From contig QANT01008537.1 of NCBI GenBank assembly GCA_003254885.1, positions 1 to 64,000 of the forward strand: a stretch of 64,000 nucleotides of DNA, given 5' to 3'. Positions 47,179-59,701 of the stretch are shown here, piece after piece. The notes beneath the pieces are model-generated. The model made no database searches. It was not told the origin of the DNA and worked only from the letters and a program-made list of their open reading frames with translations. The DNA comes from Purshia tridentata. Its lineage: Eukaryota; Streptophyta; Magnoliopsida; Rosales; Rosaceae. The position numbers and the translations under genes were made by a program. The stretch's first letter is position 1. Every line of letters starts with the position of its first letter.

Positions 47179-47625
47179 ATCGAAGCAGTACGCGAAGACT
47201 CAGCCGGGTTATCCAGAAGAGATCTTCCAATTCATTGCCTCCAAGACTACTTCTCACGACCTCGCATGGGATGTCGGCACTGGCAGCGGCCAGGCTGCCG
47301 GATCTGTAAGAGTTTCGATCTCTTAGTTTCTAACATTTGTTATGCATCTTAAGTTGCTTCACTGTCACTTGTACATCTTTTTATTTTAAATTTGTTTATT
47401 AAACAATACAAACAAAGTACTGTTTAATATGATAAACAATTAATTATAGGCTCGATCACCACATGTTTTCACCAAATGATTTGATGAGTGTAGCATTACT
47501 TGTTTCGAAATCTATCAGTTTTTAAGGCATGGTCTATTGGTTTTTCATTCCAAGTATATATGTTCAAAGCTGTGAAGTTTCCTGTCAATTTAAGAATTGG
47601 ACGAGTTGGGGAATGTAGGGATTAA
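47179..47625 (+). pseudogene. Methyltransferase pseudogene (third copy)
   Basis: Exon 1 remains from 47179 to 47305 with a normal GTAAG donor, but the start codon and first nine residues are deleted. The intron follows gene 1 closely up to ATATATGTTCAA. It then joins directly to the last codons of exon 2 (AAGCTGTGAAGTTTCC, about 47565-47625). The splice acceptor and about 570 bases of coding sequence are lost. Its upstream and downstream flanks are closer to gene 2 than to gene 1. It cannot encode an active enzyme. Confidence 0.9.
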
Positions 47626-48104
47626 TTAATGAGCTTGAGAAGTATTGGTGGTGGCGAAAGGGTTGCTTCCTACCAATATGATATTTGTGCGGTCGTAGTG
47701 GTCAGATGTGGGTTTTTGGTACTAATACAATCTTTGTGCAGTCGTACGTACAAATATCGTATTGGTCGGATAGGGACGGATGGGTATGATAAGATGTACC
47801 ACCTATTAGTATAATCAAAATGTACCAATATATCTACGTATTGGTACAATTAAAATGTGTCAAATTGATGTATCAGTGAAATTAAAATATACTAATTTAT
47901 TTTGTGGGTATAACTAAAATGTATAATTTCACAATTAGTACAAATGAGATGTACCAAACAACATATCTAAAATCAGAATTCAATTACGAAAGTACATAGA
48001 TCAAAAGTATCATTTTACCAAATTTAAAAGTACACTTAAATGGATCATTAACTAAAAAGCTATGATAAGTATCAAAAATTCGAAGTTTGGCTAAAGAATC
48101 TAGG
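47626..48104. repeat. Methyltransferase 3' flank, duplicated at 50903-51375
   Basis: The segment beginning GAGCTTGAGAAGTATTGGTGG is nearly identical to the flank of gene 2. It ends at the duplication junction (around 48100-48105), where methyltransferase flank abuts the subunit 7 tail. Confidence 0.85.
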
Positions 48105-49486
48105 ACCAGTTTCTTAGCGTATTCCACTATGCTTATGACCTGCGAGTGTGCTTCTATGTTTTGTCCATAACTTTTACAATGCTGGTTGTTCATGTTACTC
48201 TTAGTATATTCTTGTTGACCTTAACAGGCAGCCTCTCTTTGAAATTTCAATATGATGCCATTAATTTGTAATGTTTTTCTAACGGTAGGTCAGACATTGC
48301 AACATTTTGAAGGTCTTGATCCAAAGTCCAAGCCAACGTCAAACTCTTTAGGAAGTCTCCTCCTTGTTCACGGTAGAGTCAAGTTTTTACATGTTACTTG
48401 ACCTTCCAAGTACAAATAGATTTCTCCTATCGTTCTTTAGAAGTGCAAGCTAGATACTAATTTCCTTTGTTTCCCATTTTAATCTCCTGGTCAAAGTTGG
48501 ACTTTGAATGTAAGAGTGGATAAAATTACAAGTTAATAACGAGATTAGCCAGTTAGTTATTAATTTAATATTTTTTCTCTCAATTTTGTTGGAAGAGGAG
48601 GTCCTTAAGTTCGAACCTTCCTCCTGTGAATTGAAACCATGGGGGAACATGATGCTGATGTCAAGCTAGGCCCACTCTCAAAGGACAAATTAGGTAGGCC
48701 CAGCTACCAGAAAAAAAAAAAAGGTTTTCTTTTTTTAAGTCCAATTTAAAAATTAAACTGTTCATGCGGCCCACATTCTCTAATAAGGATTGTAGCGGCC
48801 CACTTTTCAAAAATCCACTTGTTCTTCCTTCTCTGTGGAAATTTAATGGTGCCATTTTAGAGAATGAGGATTTCAATTGCATCCCATTTTTTCTTTAGAA
48901 TTTATTTAAATATTTCCTCCTTTTTCTTTTTTTTTTAGGGATTCATAAAATTATTTTTTTTAGGATTCAACCGAATCCATTTTTTGTAGNTTTTGTAGTT
49001 TCAGCTGAAACCATTTTTAAGAGAGTAAGGATTCAGCTGAATCCAAAGGCTTGATTCAACATGCCATTGGGTGAAGATTTTACTTTGAATTCCAAAATAG
49101 AGATCAACTGAATGACAGCTACTTGTGATGTAGGCAACTACACTTTTGCTTTTCACACCTTGTTCTCCTCAGCCTCTTGGTGTCCTTTCTCTTTTTTCTT
49201 GATGCCCTCTCTATGTCCCTAGCTCTTTATATAGGCAACACGAGCAGCTAAAGAGAGGTTGTTGAGGTAGAGATTAACTCTAATTTGAAATCAAATTTCA
49301 TACGATAAATGCTTATGATAACAAGAGATAAATTTATTTCATCTATTTAAGAGTTTAACTTCTTTTTAGACACTAGAGAGAGTGACAGAGGAGGAGGGTG
49401 AGAGAGAGTGAGAGAGAAAGAGAGAGATAGACGAAGAAGGTAAAGTTAGAATGTGAATCAGATACGGATGAAATGGGCTTACTTAT
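48105..49486. repeat. Second copy of the subunit 7 tail and 3' flank
   Basis: This matches 39937-41421, starting within the last codons of the subunit 7 gene (LGPVS and stop). It has no gene of its own. An ambiguous base lies at 48990 inside a repeated TTTTGTAG. The MITE of the first copy is absent, and the empty site AATTCAATT is at 49487-49495. Confidence 0.9.
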
Positions 49487-49860
49487 AATTCAATTTAAAC
49501 AACAGGAACACAAAAAAATCAGCAGCCCAAAAGTGGGCGTTGAAATAATTTACGGAAAAGAGAATATATAGGAATAATAAGTCTTTTTGCTAGGAAGTTG
49601 CCAAGTTGAAGCTGCCAAGTTGAAGTGTCCCAATTAACTCCCATGCCCGATATTTAATTGTTTTGCTCTTTCCCTTTAATACGTAGGAGATCAAGACATG
49701 CACAACTCCTTGGTCAAATAACAACTACGCGCGCCACATTTGCCTTCCCCAGATATTACCCAAATTCAAGATATGATGGCATTCACGTGCAATATTATCT
49801 CCAATTCTGAAACTTGTATAAATAGCAAGTGCTGTTGTCTAAAAACTCCACAAGAAAGAA

Positions 49861-50902
49861 ATGGCGAAGCTTTTCATCAATCAATCGAAGCAGTACGCAA
49901 AGACTCGGCCGGGTTATCCAGAAGAGATCTTCCAATTCATTGCCTCCAAGACAACTTCTCACGACCTCGCATGGGATGTCGGCACTGGCAGCGGCCAGGC
50001 TGCCGGATCTGTAAGAATTTCGATCTCTTAGTTTCTAACATTTGTTATGCATATTAAGTTGCTTCACTGTCACTCTCGACCTCTCTCTCATTAATTATAG
50101 GCTCACCATTTTCACCAGAGGATATGATGAGTGCAGCATTACTTGTTTCGAAATCTATAAGTTTTTAAGCATTAATTCATTTTTTTTAAGGCATAAATTT
50201 GATTGGTATATAGGTTTTTCATTCCAAGTATATATGTTCAACTAATTTCAGCTAGCCGGAATCTACAAGAATGTGATAGCCACAGATACAAGCCCAAATC
50301 AACTTGAATTTGCACCGAAGCTGCCCAATATTCGCTATGAGCATACTTCTCCAGTCATGTCCATAGCCGAAGTTGAACAAAAATTGGCACCAAAATCAAG
50401 CATGGATTTGGTGACCATTGCTCAGGCCCTCCACTGGTTTGACCTCCCTAGTTTCTACCAACAAGTCAAATGGGTGCTCAAAAAACCTAATGGGGTCATT
50501 GCTGCATGGTGCTACACGGTGCCTAGAGTTGACAAGACGGTAGACGGCGTCTTTGACCCATTCTATTCCATTGATTCCAAACCCTATTGGGATCCAGCGC
50601 GTAATTTCGTTGACGAAAAGTACGCGAGCATCGATTTTCCGTTTGAGCCGGTGGATGGAGAAGACAATACTGGACCATTTGAGTTTGTGACAGAGAGGTT
50701 GATGGACTTAGAAGACTTTTTTACATACATAAGGTCATGGTCTGCGTATCAAACAGCAAAGGAAAAGGGTGTTGAGCTTTTGAAGAATGATGTGGTTGAG
50801 GCATTTAAGCAAGCTTGGAGTGTTGATTGTGTTGATGGCCACAAAGCTGTGAAGTTTCCTGTCAATTTAAGAATTGGACGAGTTGGGGATTGTAGGGATT
50901 AA
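49861..50902 (+). CDS. SAM-dependent methyltransferase, gene 2
   Basis: Two exons, 49861-50010 and 50252-50902, give 266 residues from MAKLFINQSKQYAKT. Motif I is WDVGTGSGQAAGS; the second motif region is ATDTSPNQLEFA and the later block is IAQALHWFDLPSFY, the usual form in this family. The protein is about 95% identical to gene 1. The intron is shorter (241 against 271 bases) because of an internal deletion. The TATA-like element is TATATAGG, and the upstream region contains a ~110-base segment absent from gene 1. It is a class I methyltransferase of unknown substrate, probably cytosolic because no targeting peptide is visible. Confidence 0.92.
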
Positions 50903-51656
50903 TTAATGAGCTTGAGAAGTATTGGTGGTGGCGAAAGGGTTGCTTCCTACCAATATGATATTTGTGCGGTCGTAGTGGTCAGATGTGGGTTTTTGGTACT
51001 AATACAATCTTTGTGCAGTCGTACGTACAAATATCGTAATGGTCGGATAGGGACGGATGGGTATGATAAGATGTACCACCTATTGGTATAATCAAAATGT
51101 ACCAATATATCTACGTATTGGTACAATTAAAATGTGTCAAATTCATGTATCAGTGCAATTAAAATATACTAATTTATTTTGTGAGTATAACTAAAATGTA
51201 TAATTTCACAATTAGTACAAATGAGATGTACCAAACAACATATCTAAAATCAGAATTCAATTACGAAAGTACATAAATCAAAAGTATCATTTTACCAAAT
51301 TTAAAGGTATACTCAAATGGATCATTAACTAAAAAGATACGATAAGTATCAAAAATTCGAAGTTGGCTAAAGGAATTTAAAAAAATAAAGTTATCATATG
51401 AATGATTCATCTGACTCGGGATGTAACCCACTCCGAGTCAAGTCTCCAAGTTACTAACACTCGTAAAAGTAAACTCCTAACTGAAAGCAATAAAAGGAGG
51501 GAAACCAACAACGGCTTATCTTCAACTGCAACTCTCTCTCTCTCTCTTTCTCTATCTCTCAAACTTCAATATCGTTATGGTTATGGCAGACTCCTCCTTC
51601 AAAGCTCAAACCGAGTTTAGAAACTGAAGAAAGTCCAAAATTCAGGTTTGCCTGTT
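50903..51656. other. Shared flank and 5' leader of the FKBP gene
   Basis: The first part (to about 51375) duplicates 47626-48104. After it comes unique DNA with a (CT)n tract (about 51533-51560), probably in the 5' leader of the following FKBP gene. Confidence 0.5.
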
Positions 51657-54600
51657 ATGGAAATCGGAAACCAAGGCCTAAGGAAGCAGATTATCAGAAA
51701 AGGACATTCATGGCAAACTCCATCTCGCGGGGACGAGGTTGAAGGTATTACTAATACGACCCATCAATTATACTTTACAGTGGTTTGTTTGGTTGCTGAG
51801 AAACCGCATTGAAAGATTGGAAGGGGAATGATGGAAACAGAAATTGGACCAAAAGAAATAAAAGAAGGAAGAAACTTTTGAAATAGAAAATGTAAAAAAA
51901 TGGAAGAACCTTGAGTCTCATGTTTGTTACTGGTTTGTTAAGAATAATAAGTGATCCATAATGAATCATTTTCGACAGAATTTCTTTCTTTCCCTTCGTT
52001 TTCTCAGCAGCCAAACAGAGAGTTAGAGTGTGCCAGTCATCTGACTACTAGTGGAACTTCATGTTTTAGTGCATTTCAGCGGACGTATCGAAGGAAGGGC
52101 ACTTATTGACTCAACTCATGATACAGGAACTCCATTTCGGTTCAAAATAGGCCAATGTAAGCACTGAATTTATATCGAAACAGATAATTACTTTCATTTT
52201 GTACTCGTACAATTTCTCATCTGAATTTATTAGCTAAAAATAAGAAAAATTTCAGTGGACTTTAATCTAATTATTAATTGCACTGAAATTCGTATTGAAA
52301 ATCAATTAGTTGTTTCTTTTTTTCTTCTTTTGGATATGGCTGCTGGCTGCTATAGAGTTACTTGAGTATGAAGTGTAAGAATCATGGATGTGTTTCGAAA
52401 CAAAACTGTAATGAAGAGTAAAAATCATGGACTGCCTTTACATCTCCCATATATTCTCAATATATTATATATATAATATTCTCAGCCTATTGCATGTTTG
52501 GAGAGGGGTCTTCATTGGTTTGTAGCATAACTGCTTATTAGACTGCCTCCAATTTTTCTTTCCTTTGACACTTGAATTCAATGTCAGGTGAAGTTATTGA
52601 GGGATGGGATGAAGGGGTTTCGACAATGAAGAAGGGAGAGAGAGCAATCTTTACAATCCCACCAAACTTGGCATATGGGGAAGACGGTTCTCCGCCCCTC
52701 ATTCCACCCAATTCAACTCTCATTTTTGACATTGAGATGCTATCTTGGAGCATCATCAGGGATCTAACTGGTGATGGGGGAATACTGAAGAAGATAACAA
52801 AGGAGGGTGAGGGATGGGCTACACCCCGAGATGGTGATGAAGTTTTTGGTAAATGCTTATACAAGAAAATGGTTGCTCTTAAGTGGTCTGAAAATCCATA
52901 TGGTGTCCTGTCTTACAGAGAAATTATATACTCCAAATTTCTTTTCTATATTAGACTTTTATGTTCAATAATGTTTGACAGAGAGAAGTGTTACACAAAA
53001 ATACCAGAAGCCTAACTGTATGAACCCAACAGGCTGACAATTCTGACATAATGCATTTCAAAAGCAAAAGATTGCCCCAAATCATAACCCCCATCAGAAT
53101 TTCAAAAGAAAACTACCTTGTATTGAAATATCCTTGACTTTGGTTCTATGTGTTAGTTTGGCATCTTCTGAGCTCCATATGAGACACTTTGGTTTGATCT
53201 AATAGTCAGTGGAAACTGACTGAAACATCAATGGAAGCTTAATAGATACCTGAAGTCATTGTTCACATGGGAGGCCAAAAATTTTTTTGTGAAGATAGGG
53301 CATGCTGAATTTGTTAGTAAGGAGTTAGCTGTGTTCATAGATACACCAATTTTTGACTTCTTGCAAAATTTGAATGGCTGGCCATTGTATTTTGTTTTTC
53401 TATATATTTGTAGTGAAGTATGAGATAAGGCTTGAGAACGGTACACTTGTCTCGAAATCCAATGATGGTATGGAATTTCATATAGGCGATGGTGAGTTGA
53501 ACTTCGTAATTTATCTTTTACATTACATCTCAGAAATTTACGGAACACAGAGTTTATAGTCATCAAAAGGTTTAATATATAAGTTTTCTTTTCCTTCTGA
53601 AAGGTCAAATATGTTCTTCCATGAGCAAAGCAGTGAAGACAATGAGAAGAGGTGAGAAAGCAGAGCTAGCAGTGAATTTTTCCTCCTGTAAGTTGATGCT
53701 GGTACTTGTTCCTGTCAAATCAGTAAGAATTTCTTTTTTAGAAAAACAAAAATTTAATTTTGGTGGGTTCTATTCCACTTTTCCCACTACTCTATCAAGA
53801 CTATTCATCCATATTAAGTCAAACCTTTTCAGATGACTTTACAGAAAATTTCAGTGGGAAAGTCAAGATTGATGGTGTTGTACCAGCTGCATCTAATTTA
53901 ACAGTCCAACTTGAGCTAGTTTCATGGAAGAGCATCATTGATGTCACAGGAGATAAGAAAGTCCTTAAAAAGATCTTAAAAGGTGGTGAAGGCTTTGACC
54001 ATCCTGATGTAGGAACCTTAGTGAGAGGTAGTTTCTTATAAACATAATGCATTAATTTGTGTTTCATAATTCAATTAACTTTAAAATTTTTGATAAATCA
54101 AGATGTTAAAGCTCCTAGTATTATTTTCTGCAGTGGCATACATTGGTAAGCTAGAAGATGGAACAATTTTTGATAGAAAGGGAGCCGAGGAGAAACCTTT
54201 TGAGCTCTTAAGTCCAAAAGGTTACATATGCCCTTTTGAAATTAACAATACAATTCCCCGATTATAAAACATTGGCATTCATTTGTCCAATGCATTTTCA
54301 GAGAAAATAAATGAGGGTTTAGAAAGAGCAATCATGACAATGAAGAAAGGAGAACAAGCCCTCGCGAGACTTGGTGCAGAGTATTTGTGTGGCTACGATG
54401 TTTCAGGAGTGGTCGCTACAAATTCAGTGCTACATTATGAGGTTCAGTTGATTGACTTTATTAAGGTACAATGCTCCTAAAGCTTTTGATTCACTTCAGT
54501 GGTGGGCCACCATTACTTTCTTATTTCTCGATTGCCTTTGCATTTTCTTTTCCCAGTTATGCACAACTTGTATATTGAAGGGGGAGAAGATGGTTATCCT

Positions 54601-55336
54601 TAGAGTTGTACTGCAGATAATTATTGGTACAACTCTAAGGAAGTACTGCAGAAACTCCTCTTTCCAGTTTAATTCAAAATCTATAACAATAATCATTGCC
54701 ACAACCATCATGTAATTTCAAAAGCATAAATTGATAGAAGAAACTGGCAATAGCACATTTGAATTCTGTTTTGTGTTTGTTCTAGTATTCTATTTTGTGT
54801 GCAGGAGAGACCATATTGGAAGATGGACACTTGTGAGAAATTGGAAGCTTGTGAGAAGAAAAAGCAGGATGGAAATGCGTGGTTCAAGACTGGGAAGTTT
54901 TGGCGTGCTTCCAAAATATATGAAAAGGAATGCCTCCCTAATACCTCTACATATTATATATGTGATTCAATTTAGGTTGGCCATTTTCACACTCCAATTT
55001 TGCATATTTGCACAACTTCCCTTACTTTTTATGTTTTTGTAGTTGAATTAATAAAATCATAAAATTAAGGGGAAGGATTGCAAATGCACAAAACAAGCGT
55101 GTGAAAATTGCTACCCTCAATTTGAAACAGTGCCATTCTAAATCTGAAGTTTGTTTTTAACCACTACCTGCAGGCTGCAAAGTATATTGAGTTTGACCAC
55201 TCTTTCACTAATGATGAGAAGAGTGCAGCAAATTCCTTGCGGTTATCATGTAATTTGAACAATGCAGCTTGCAAACTTAAACTGGGGGAGTATCTTGAAG
55301 CTTCAAGACTCTGCACAAAGGTATTTTTTCCTTCCT

Positions 55337-55383
<47 letters not shown>

Positions 55384-56593
55384 TATAGAGTGATGGCCTC
55401 ATTTAAGAAGGTACCTGTTGACATGGCCTTTCTTCTTCAAGTTCAAGGTTGAACTTGTTCTATGAAGCTAATGCTATACTACTGCCCTTCCCTTGTTCTG
55501 TTCAAAAGAAAGTGAGGACTTAGTTTTAGCTACTGGCCTACACAAAAGAGATTAGCCTCTTGATTGATCGGTTGATTGGATCAAAGTTCGAAGGAGTTGA
55601 TGCATCACCATACATGGGGAGCATCTCCATTGCTCCCCATGCATGTTCTCAAATATATATTGCAGCAACTCAATTGTTGCAAATATTAGCCTAATTTATG
55701 TGATAAGGGAAAAATGGATTTTGTCAGAAAAGAACTAAATTACCAAAAAAGAAAAAAGAAAAAAGAAATATAGAGTGAATGAGTCAGGCACACAGACACA
55801 CAGAGACAGAGAGAGGAGCACATAAGTTATGAGTTTGATTTCATTCTATTGTACGAAAAGGAACATAGGTTATGAGTTATGAGTTTTTTTTCCTGATCAG
55901 TCTTTTTAGCTCACTAATTGAAGCCATAAAATGAATAAGTTAATAGTTGACATTATATTGGTGCTTGCATTATCAACCTGGAAAAAAACCATCAGAATCA
56001 GTTTGTGATGCAGTGACAGCACTGAAATTTCTAGCTGAAATTGATTAAGGCATTTTTTCCCCTAAGACATGGACTTGAAATGTGGTCCAATGTCCCTCAG
56101 TGGCATGTCAGATATGCAAACTTGCATGCTGTGCTGAATGGCCTTACACACGTAAGCTTTATATATCAACATTCTTGTATTCCATAACAGGTCTTAGATG
56201 TGTTTTTTTTTTAAAAAAAAATGACAACAGGTTTTAGAAGTTGATCCATTAAATGTCAAGGCTTTATATAGACGATCCCAAGCATACCTGAAAATATTGG
56301 AGTTAGAAAAAGCTGAGGCAGATATCAAGAGAGCATTGACCATTGATCCGAATAACAGGTACCTCTAACACCAAAGTTTGGAAAAGCTGGAGTTAGAAAA
56401 AAGCAGGAGTGCTTGCTTTAACTCAAAATTAATTGCTCCATTTTTTTTATTTTTATGAATTCATCTTTATTGATTTGATTTTTATTACAGAGATGTGAAG
56501 CTTGAGTACAAGGAGTTAAAAGATAAACAAAAGGAATATGTTAGATACCAAACTGAGATTTTCAGCACCATGCTTTCTAAGATGGTTAGTTAG
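51657..56593 (+). CDS. FKBP62/65-like immunophilin co-chaperone (three FKBP domains, TPR)
   Basis: Twelve exons can be read: 51657-51744, 52070-52156, 52588-52848, 53414-53491, 53604-53687, 53833-54027, 54134-54220, 54302-54465, 54805-54927, 55174-55320, 56231-56358, 56491-56593. They total 514 residues with phases agreeing throughout. The protein has three FKBP domains (about 7-117, 125-235, 245-347) and a TPR region (about 360-500), like Arabidopsis ROF1/ROF2 (about 551 residues) but with a shorter N terminus. Domain 1 keeps VIEGWDEG and LAYGE; the FKBP12 Phe36 position is Ile. Domains 2 and 3 are degenerate. The TPR keeps HSP90-clamp residues (KKKQDGNAWFK, CNLNNAACKL, KALYRR). Such proteins bind HSP90 in heat-stress responses. 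Oddity: exon 9 ends GAAAAG followed by GA, not GT; all other junctions are canonical, so function is uncertain. Confidence 0.85.
55339..55380. repeat. (CT)n microsatellite in an FKBP intron
   Basis: About 20 CT units follow the exon 10 donor (GTATTTTTTCC). The tract is likely variable between individuals. No function is evident. Confidence 0.85.
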
Positions 56594-57810
56594 CGATCTG
56601 GCAAAGAAGGATTTTAATGCTCTTCTAAAGAAGCCATGCTCTGTTGGTTGATTAATTTAAATTTATACCTTGCTAATGTCAGTTTATCTGATTAGCACTT
56701 CTTATTTTGGATTGAATTTACGTCGGCTTCATTTGTTATCAAGTAATAGTTATTAACTTGATATATATTGTTAACTCATTCTTTTAAAATTTAAGCTTTC
56801 TGGAATCTAAATTACCTTCTTTGAAAATGATGATACGCATCCTATCCTGACCTTCTTTGAAGGTGGTGCTCATGGAGACATAAGAAGATTTTTATTTGAG
56901 GGCCTCAGACCTTAAACAGAACACTAAAAGAGACTAGGTTTAATTTCCTCCAGACCCTCCTTCCAGTCCTAAATTTTTTAAGTCCTGCCCAGTCTCAGGG
57001 ATTAATGGAGTTTTCTACTAAGATTATTTTCAAGCAAGATATGATCAAGATGGGTTATCAACATCATCATTATGCATTGGTTTCTAAGATCATGTGGTGT
57101 GTAGAAATGCGTAATAGATCCTTCACTAATTACATTAACAGAAATCAAAAGGCCAACTTCCAAAATGAATAAAACTAATTAGTGGCATGAATCTGTGTCT
57201 CCTAAATTTAAAATTTTGTTTATAGGAATGTCATCAAATTCATAACAAAGGTATTAATGAATATAAAAACGAAACAAGCTGGTGGAGGTGGGGGTGTGTT
57301 GAAATAGAGGAATAGAAGACAGAAGCTTCCAGAAAGACACAATCTGATTAATCAGTTTCTCATTAAATGATTACAGCGGCAATTAGCCTTTAAATACAAT
57401 CAAACTATGTAACAAGTTACATTCAGTCAACCATGGTAAAAGTGGACAGCTATAGAAGAGTGATGACAAGGCAGACCAGACTATGCATTTACTTGATTGG
57501 AGCAAGTTCACAATACAAATTTCACCAAAGCGAATACCAGAAATAAAGACAATATTGAAAATACTTGACATTGCAGGTGAGAAGGCATTTTGAACTGAAT
57601 CGACCAACTAAGCCATTTGATCTATTTCATATGGTACTCCACTAATATGGCTGAGCATTTAAATAAGCATGACATTTACTCCACTTGTACCTCATTTTAA
57701 AAATCTTCCATTCTTTTGATCTTTTTGGTCCCTAAGCAGTAGTTTCAAAGTTCATTGTGATAAAGAGAAGGATCTTAATAAACTTTGATTTTTCAACCAT
57801 GCAAATTAAC
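56594..57810. other. Intergenic DNA between the FKBP and PPR genes
   Basis: The two genes converge here, so the stretch contains both 3' flanks. I recognise no other gene. A small open frame at 57383-57607 on the minus strand has no convincing features. Confidence 0.5.
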
Positions 57811-59607
57811 TCATGTTATCAATGCCAATAAAGCAGGATCCACTTTATTCTTCGACAATAAATCAACTACCAATTCTGCGGTTGATGCATCTGCAGAGAA
57901 ACCCCTCCCCACCATTTCATGAATAAGTCCCACTGCCCTTGATGTTTCGTTATTACTGAAGAACCCTCGGATAATTGTGTTATAGGTCCAATCATCTGGA
58001 GAGCAACCTTTCTCTTCCATTCCTCTAAGCAACTTTTCTGCTTCGTTTATTAAGCCTCCAGTACAAAGTCCATAGATCATTATAGTATATGTCCTCACAT
58101 CAGGTTGAAGCCCTTTTGATGATAAACTGCAAAAAAGATCCCTTGCAGATTCAAATTTTCCAGCTATGAACAAACCTTCAATTAGAATATTGTAAAACAC
58201 AATATTCAAATCCAACTTCTTGCCTTCCATCTCTGTAAACAATTCTATTGCCATTTCAAGTTGTTGGTTTTTACAAAGGCCATCCAGTAAAACAGCATAA
58301 GTTTGAACATCCGGAAGTTGGCCACAAGCTTGCATCTTAGAGACCAAGTTTTGAGCATCTTGTAATCTCCCCTCTTTGAGAAAACCATCCATAAGAGTGT
58401 TATAGGTAATGGTATTTGGAACCACTCCCTTACGAGACATTTCTTCAAAGAGCATCAAGGCCTCTTCGATGTTTTTATGCTTGCAATATCCATTTATAAG
58501 TATGTTGTAAGTACGAGCATTAACAATGTCACTCTTGCTACGAATTAGATCAAAAACTCTTTTTGCTTCCTTCAATTCTCCTCGCAAACAATAACCATCC
58601 ATAAGTGAATTGTACATAACTGTATCCGGTTCAATATTTCTTTGAATCATCATTTCAACCACACTTTTCGCTTCCAAAACTTCCCCCTCCTTACAAAGTG
58701 TATCTACTAAGACATTGAAGGTGCATATATCTGGAAATATTTTTTTACTCAACATATCCTTCAACAATCTCGTAGCTTCTTCCCTCTCCCCTAATTTGCA
58801 AGCTCCATCAATCAAAGAGGTGTATGTAACGACGTTTGGAACAAGACCCCTACTAATCATTTCTGAGAAGAGGTTCAATGCATCAGCAACTAGCGTGTCT
58901 TTACAAAGACTGTCAATGATCGTGTTATAGACAACTACATCAGGCTTACAAGCTCCTTGTTCCATCCTCCTAAGCAACTGAATAGCCGCACCATTGTTTC
59001 CCATTTTGCAAAAGGCACTTATTAACGTATTAAATGTAACCACATCGGGCTTACAACCTCCCTCCACCATTTTTCTGTACAGTCCTGCTGCCTCAGCAAC
59101 TCTATCCTCAAGAAGAAATCCCTTGATTAGAGTGGTGAAGGTCGTGACATTGGGTTCAATACCAAATTTGAAGAATTTTCCCAACACCGATAAGCTATAT
59201 CCCATTTGGTTCAGATGACAAAAACAATTGATGACAATAGTTAGAGTATAAACACTAGGAACAATTCCCAACATGCACATTTGGTTATTCAAGGAGATGA
59301 CTGTGGAATAATGTTTCAATTTGGCAAGTTGACCCATAATTTGATTGAAACGGACAACCGAAGGCAGAGGACGCATTTGAAGCATGGTATTGAACAAATT
59401 CAAAGCATCGTGGAAATTAGTGGGTTTGGGTGGGTGTCTCTGAAGCTGGGGGTTTGTAGATTTTGTTGGGTTTGAGGTTTGAGAATGAAACAAGGCAAAG
59501 TAATTGTTGAAGAAAACAAGAGTAAAGTAGTGAAGACAAGGCAAATGAATACCTCTGCGTCTGGTGCAATAAGAAGAAGCACTTCTCCACCTCGTCGTCT
59601 TCAGCAT
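57811..59607 (-). CDS. P-class pentatricopeptide repeat protein, Rf-like
   Basis: This intronless gene gives 598 residues from the ATG at 59607. PPR proteins bind organellar RNA and control its processing, stability or translation. The N terminus is rich in Arg and Ser with few acids (MLKTTRWRSASSYCTRRR), consistent with mitochondrial import. From about residue 75 to 580 there are about 14 repeats of 35 residues, for example PDVVTFNTLISAFCKMG, PNVVTYTSLIDGACKLG and PDTVMYNSLMDGYCLRG. No E, DYW or other C-terminal editing domain is present, so it is P class. The pattern (FNTMLQMRPLPSVVRFNQIM near the start) is that of restorer-of-fertility-like genes. A (GA)n tract (59681-59701) lies in the presumed 5' leader. 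The RNA target cannot be read without the repeat code analysis. Confidence 0.95.
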   Translation of the reverse strand: MLKTTRWRSASSYCTRRRGIHLPCLHYFTLVFFNNYFALFHSQTSNPTKSTNPQLQRHPPKPTNFHDALNLFNTMLQMRPLPSVVRFNQIMGQLAKLKHYSTVISLNNQMCMLGIVPSVYTLTIVINCFCHLNQMGYSLSVLGKFFKFGIEPNVTTFTTLIKGFLLEDRVAEAAGLYRKMVEGGCKPDVVTFNTLISAFCKMGNNGAAIQLLRRMEQGACKPDVVVYNTIIDSLCKDTLVADALNLFSEMISRGLVPNVVTYTSLIDGACKLGEREEATRLLKDMLSKKIFPDICTFNVLVDTLCKEGEVLEAKSVVEMMIQRNIEPDTVMYNSLMDGYCLRGELKEAKRVFDLIRSKSDIVNARTYNILINGYCKHKNIEEALMLFEEMSRKGVVPNTITYNTLMDGFLKEGRLQDAQNLVSKMQACGQLPDVQTYAVLLDGLCKNQQLEMAIELFTEMEGKKLDLNIVFYNILIEGLFIAGKFESARDLFCSLSSKGLQPDVRTYTIMIYGLCTGGLINEAEKLLRGMEEKGCSPDDWTYNTIIRGFFSNNETSRAVGLIHEMVGRGFSADASTAELVVDLLSKNKVDPALLALIT

Positions 59608-59680
59608 GCTTGAGCAGGTTGGGAAGAAAGCTTAAATGGCTGTTCTTCAGAAAGCTCGATCAAGTCTGCGATTTTAGCGC

Positions 59681-59701
59681 GAGAGAGAGAGAGAGAGAGA
59701 G
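59681..59701. repeat. (GA)n microsatellite upstream of the PPR gene
   Basis: About ten GA units lie 74 bases upstream of the PPR start codon, probably in the 5' leader or core promoter. Confidence 0.85.

Noticed and set aside
49740-50057. 105-residue frame overlapping methyltransferase gene 2
   Set aside because: Same reason as for gene 1; it is a shadow of the leader and exon 1.
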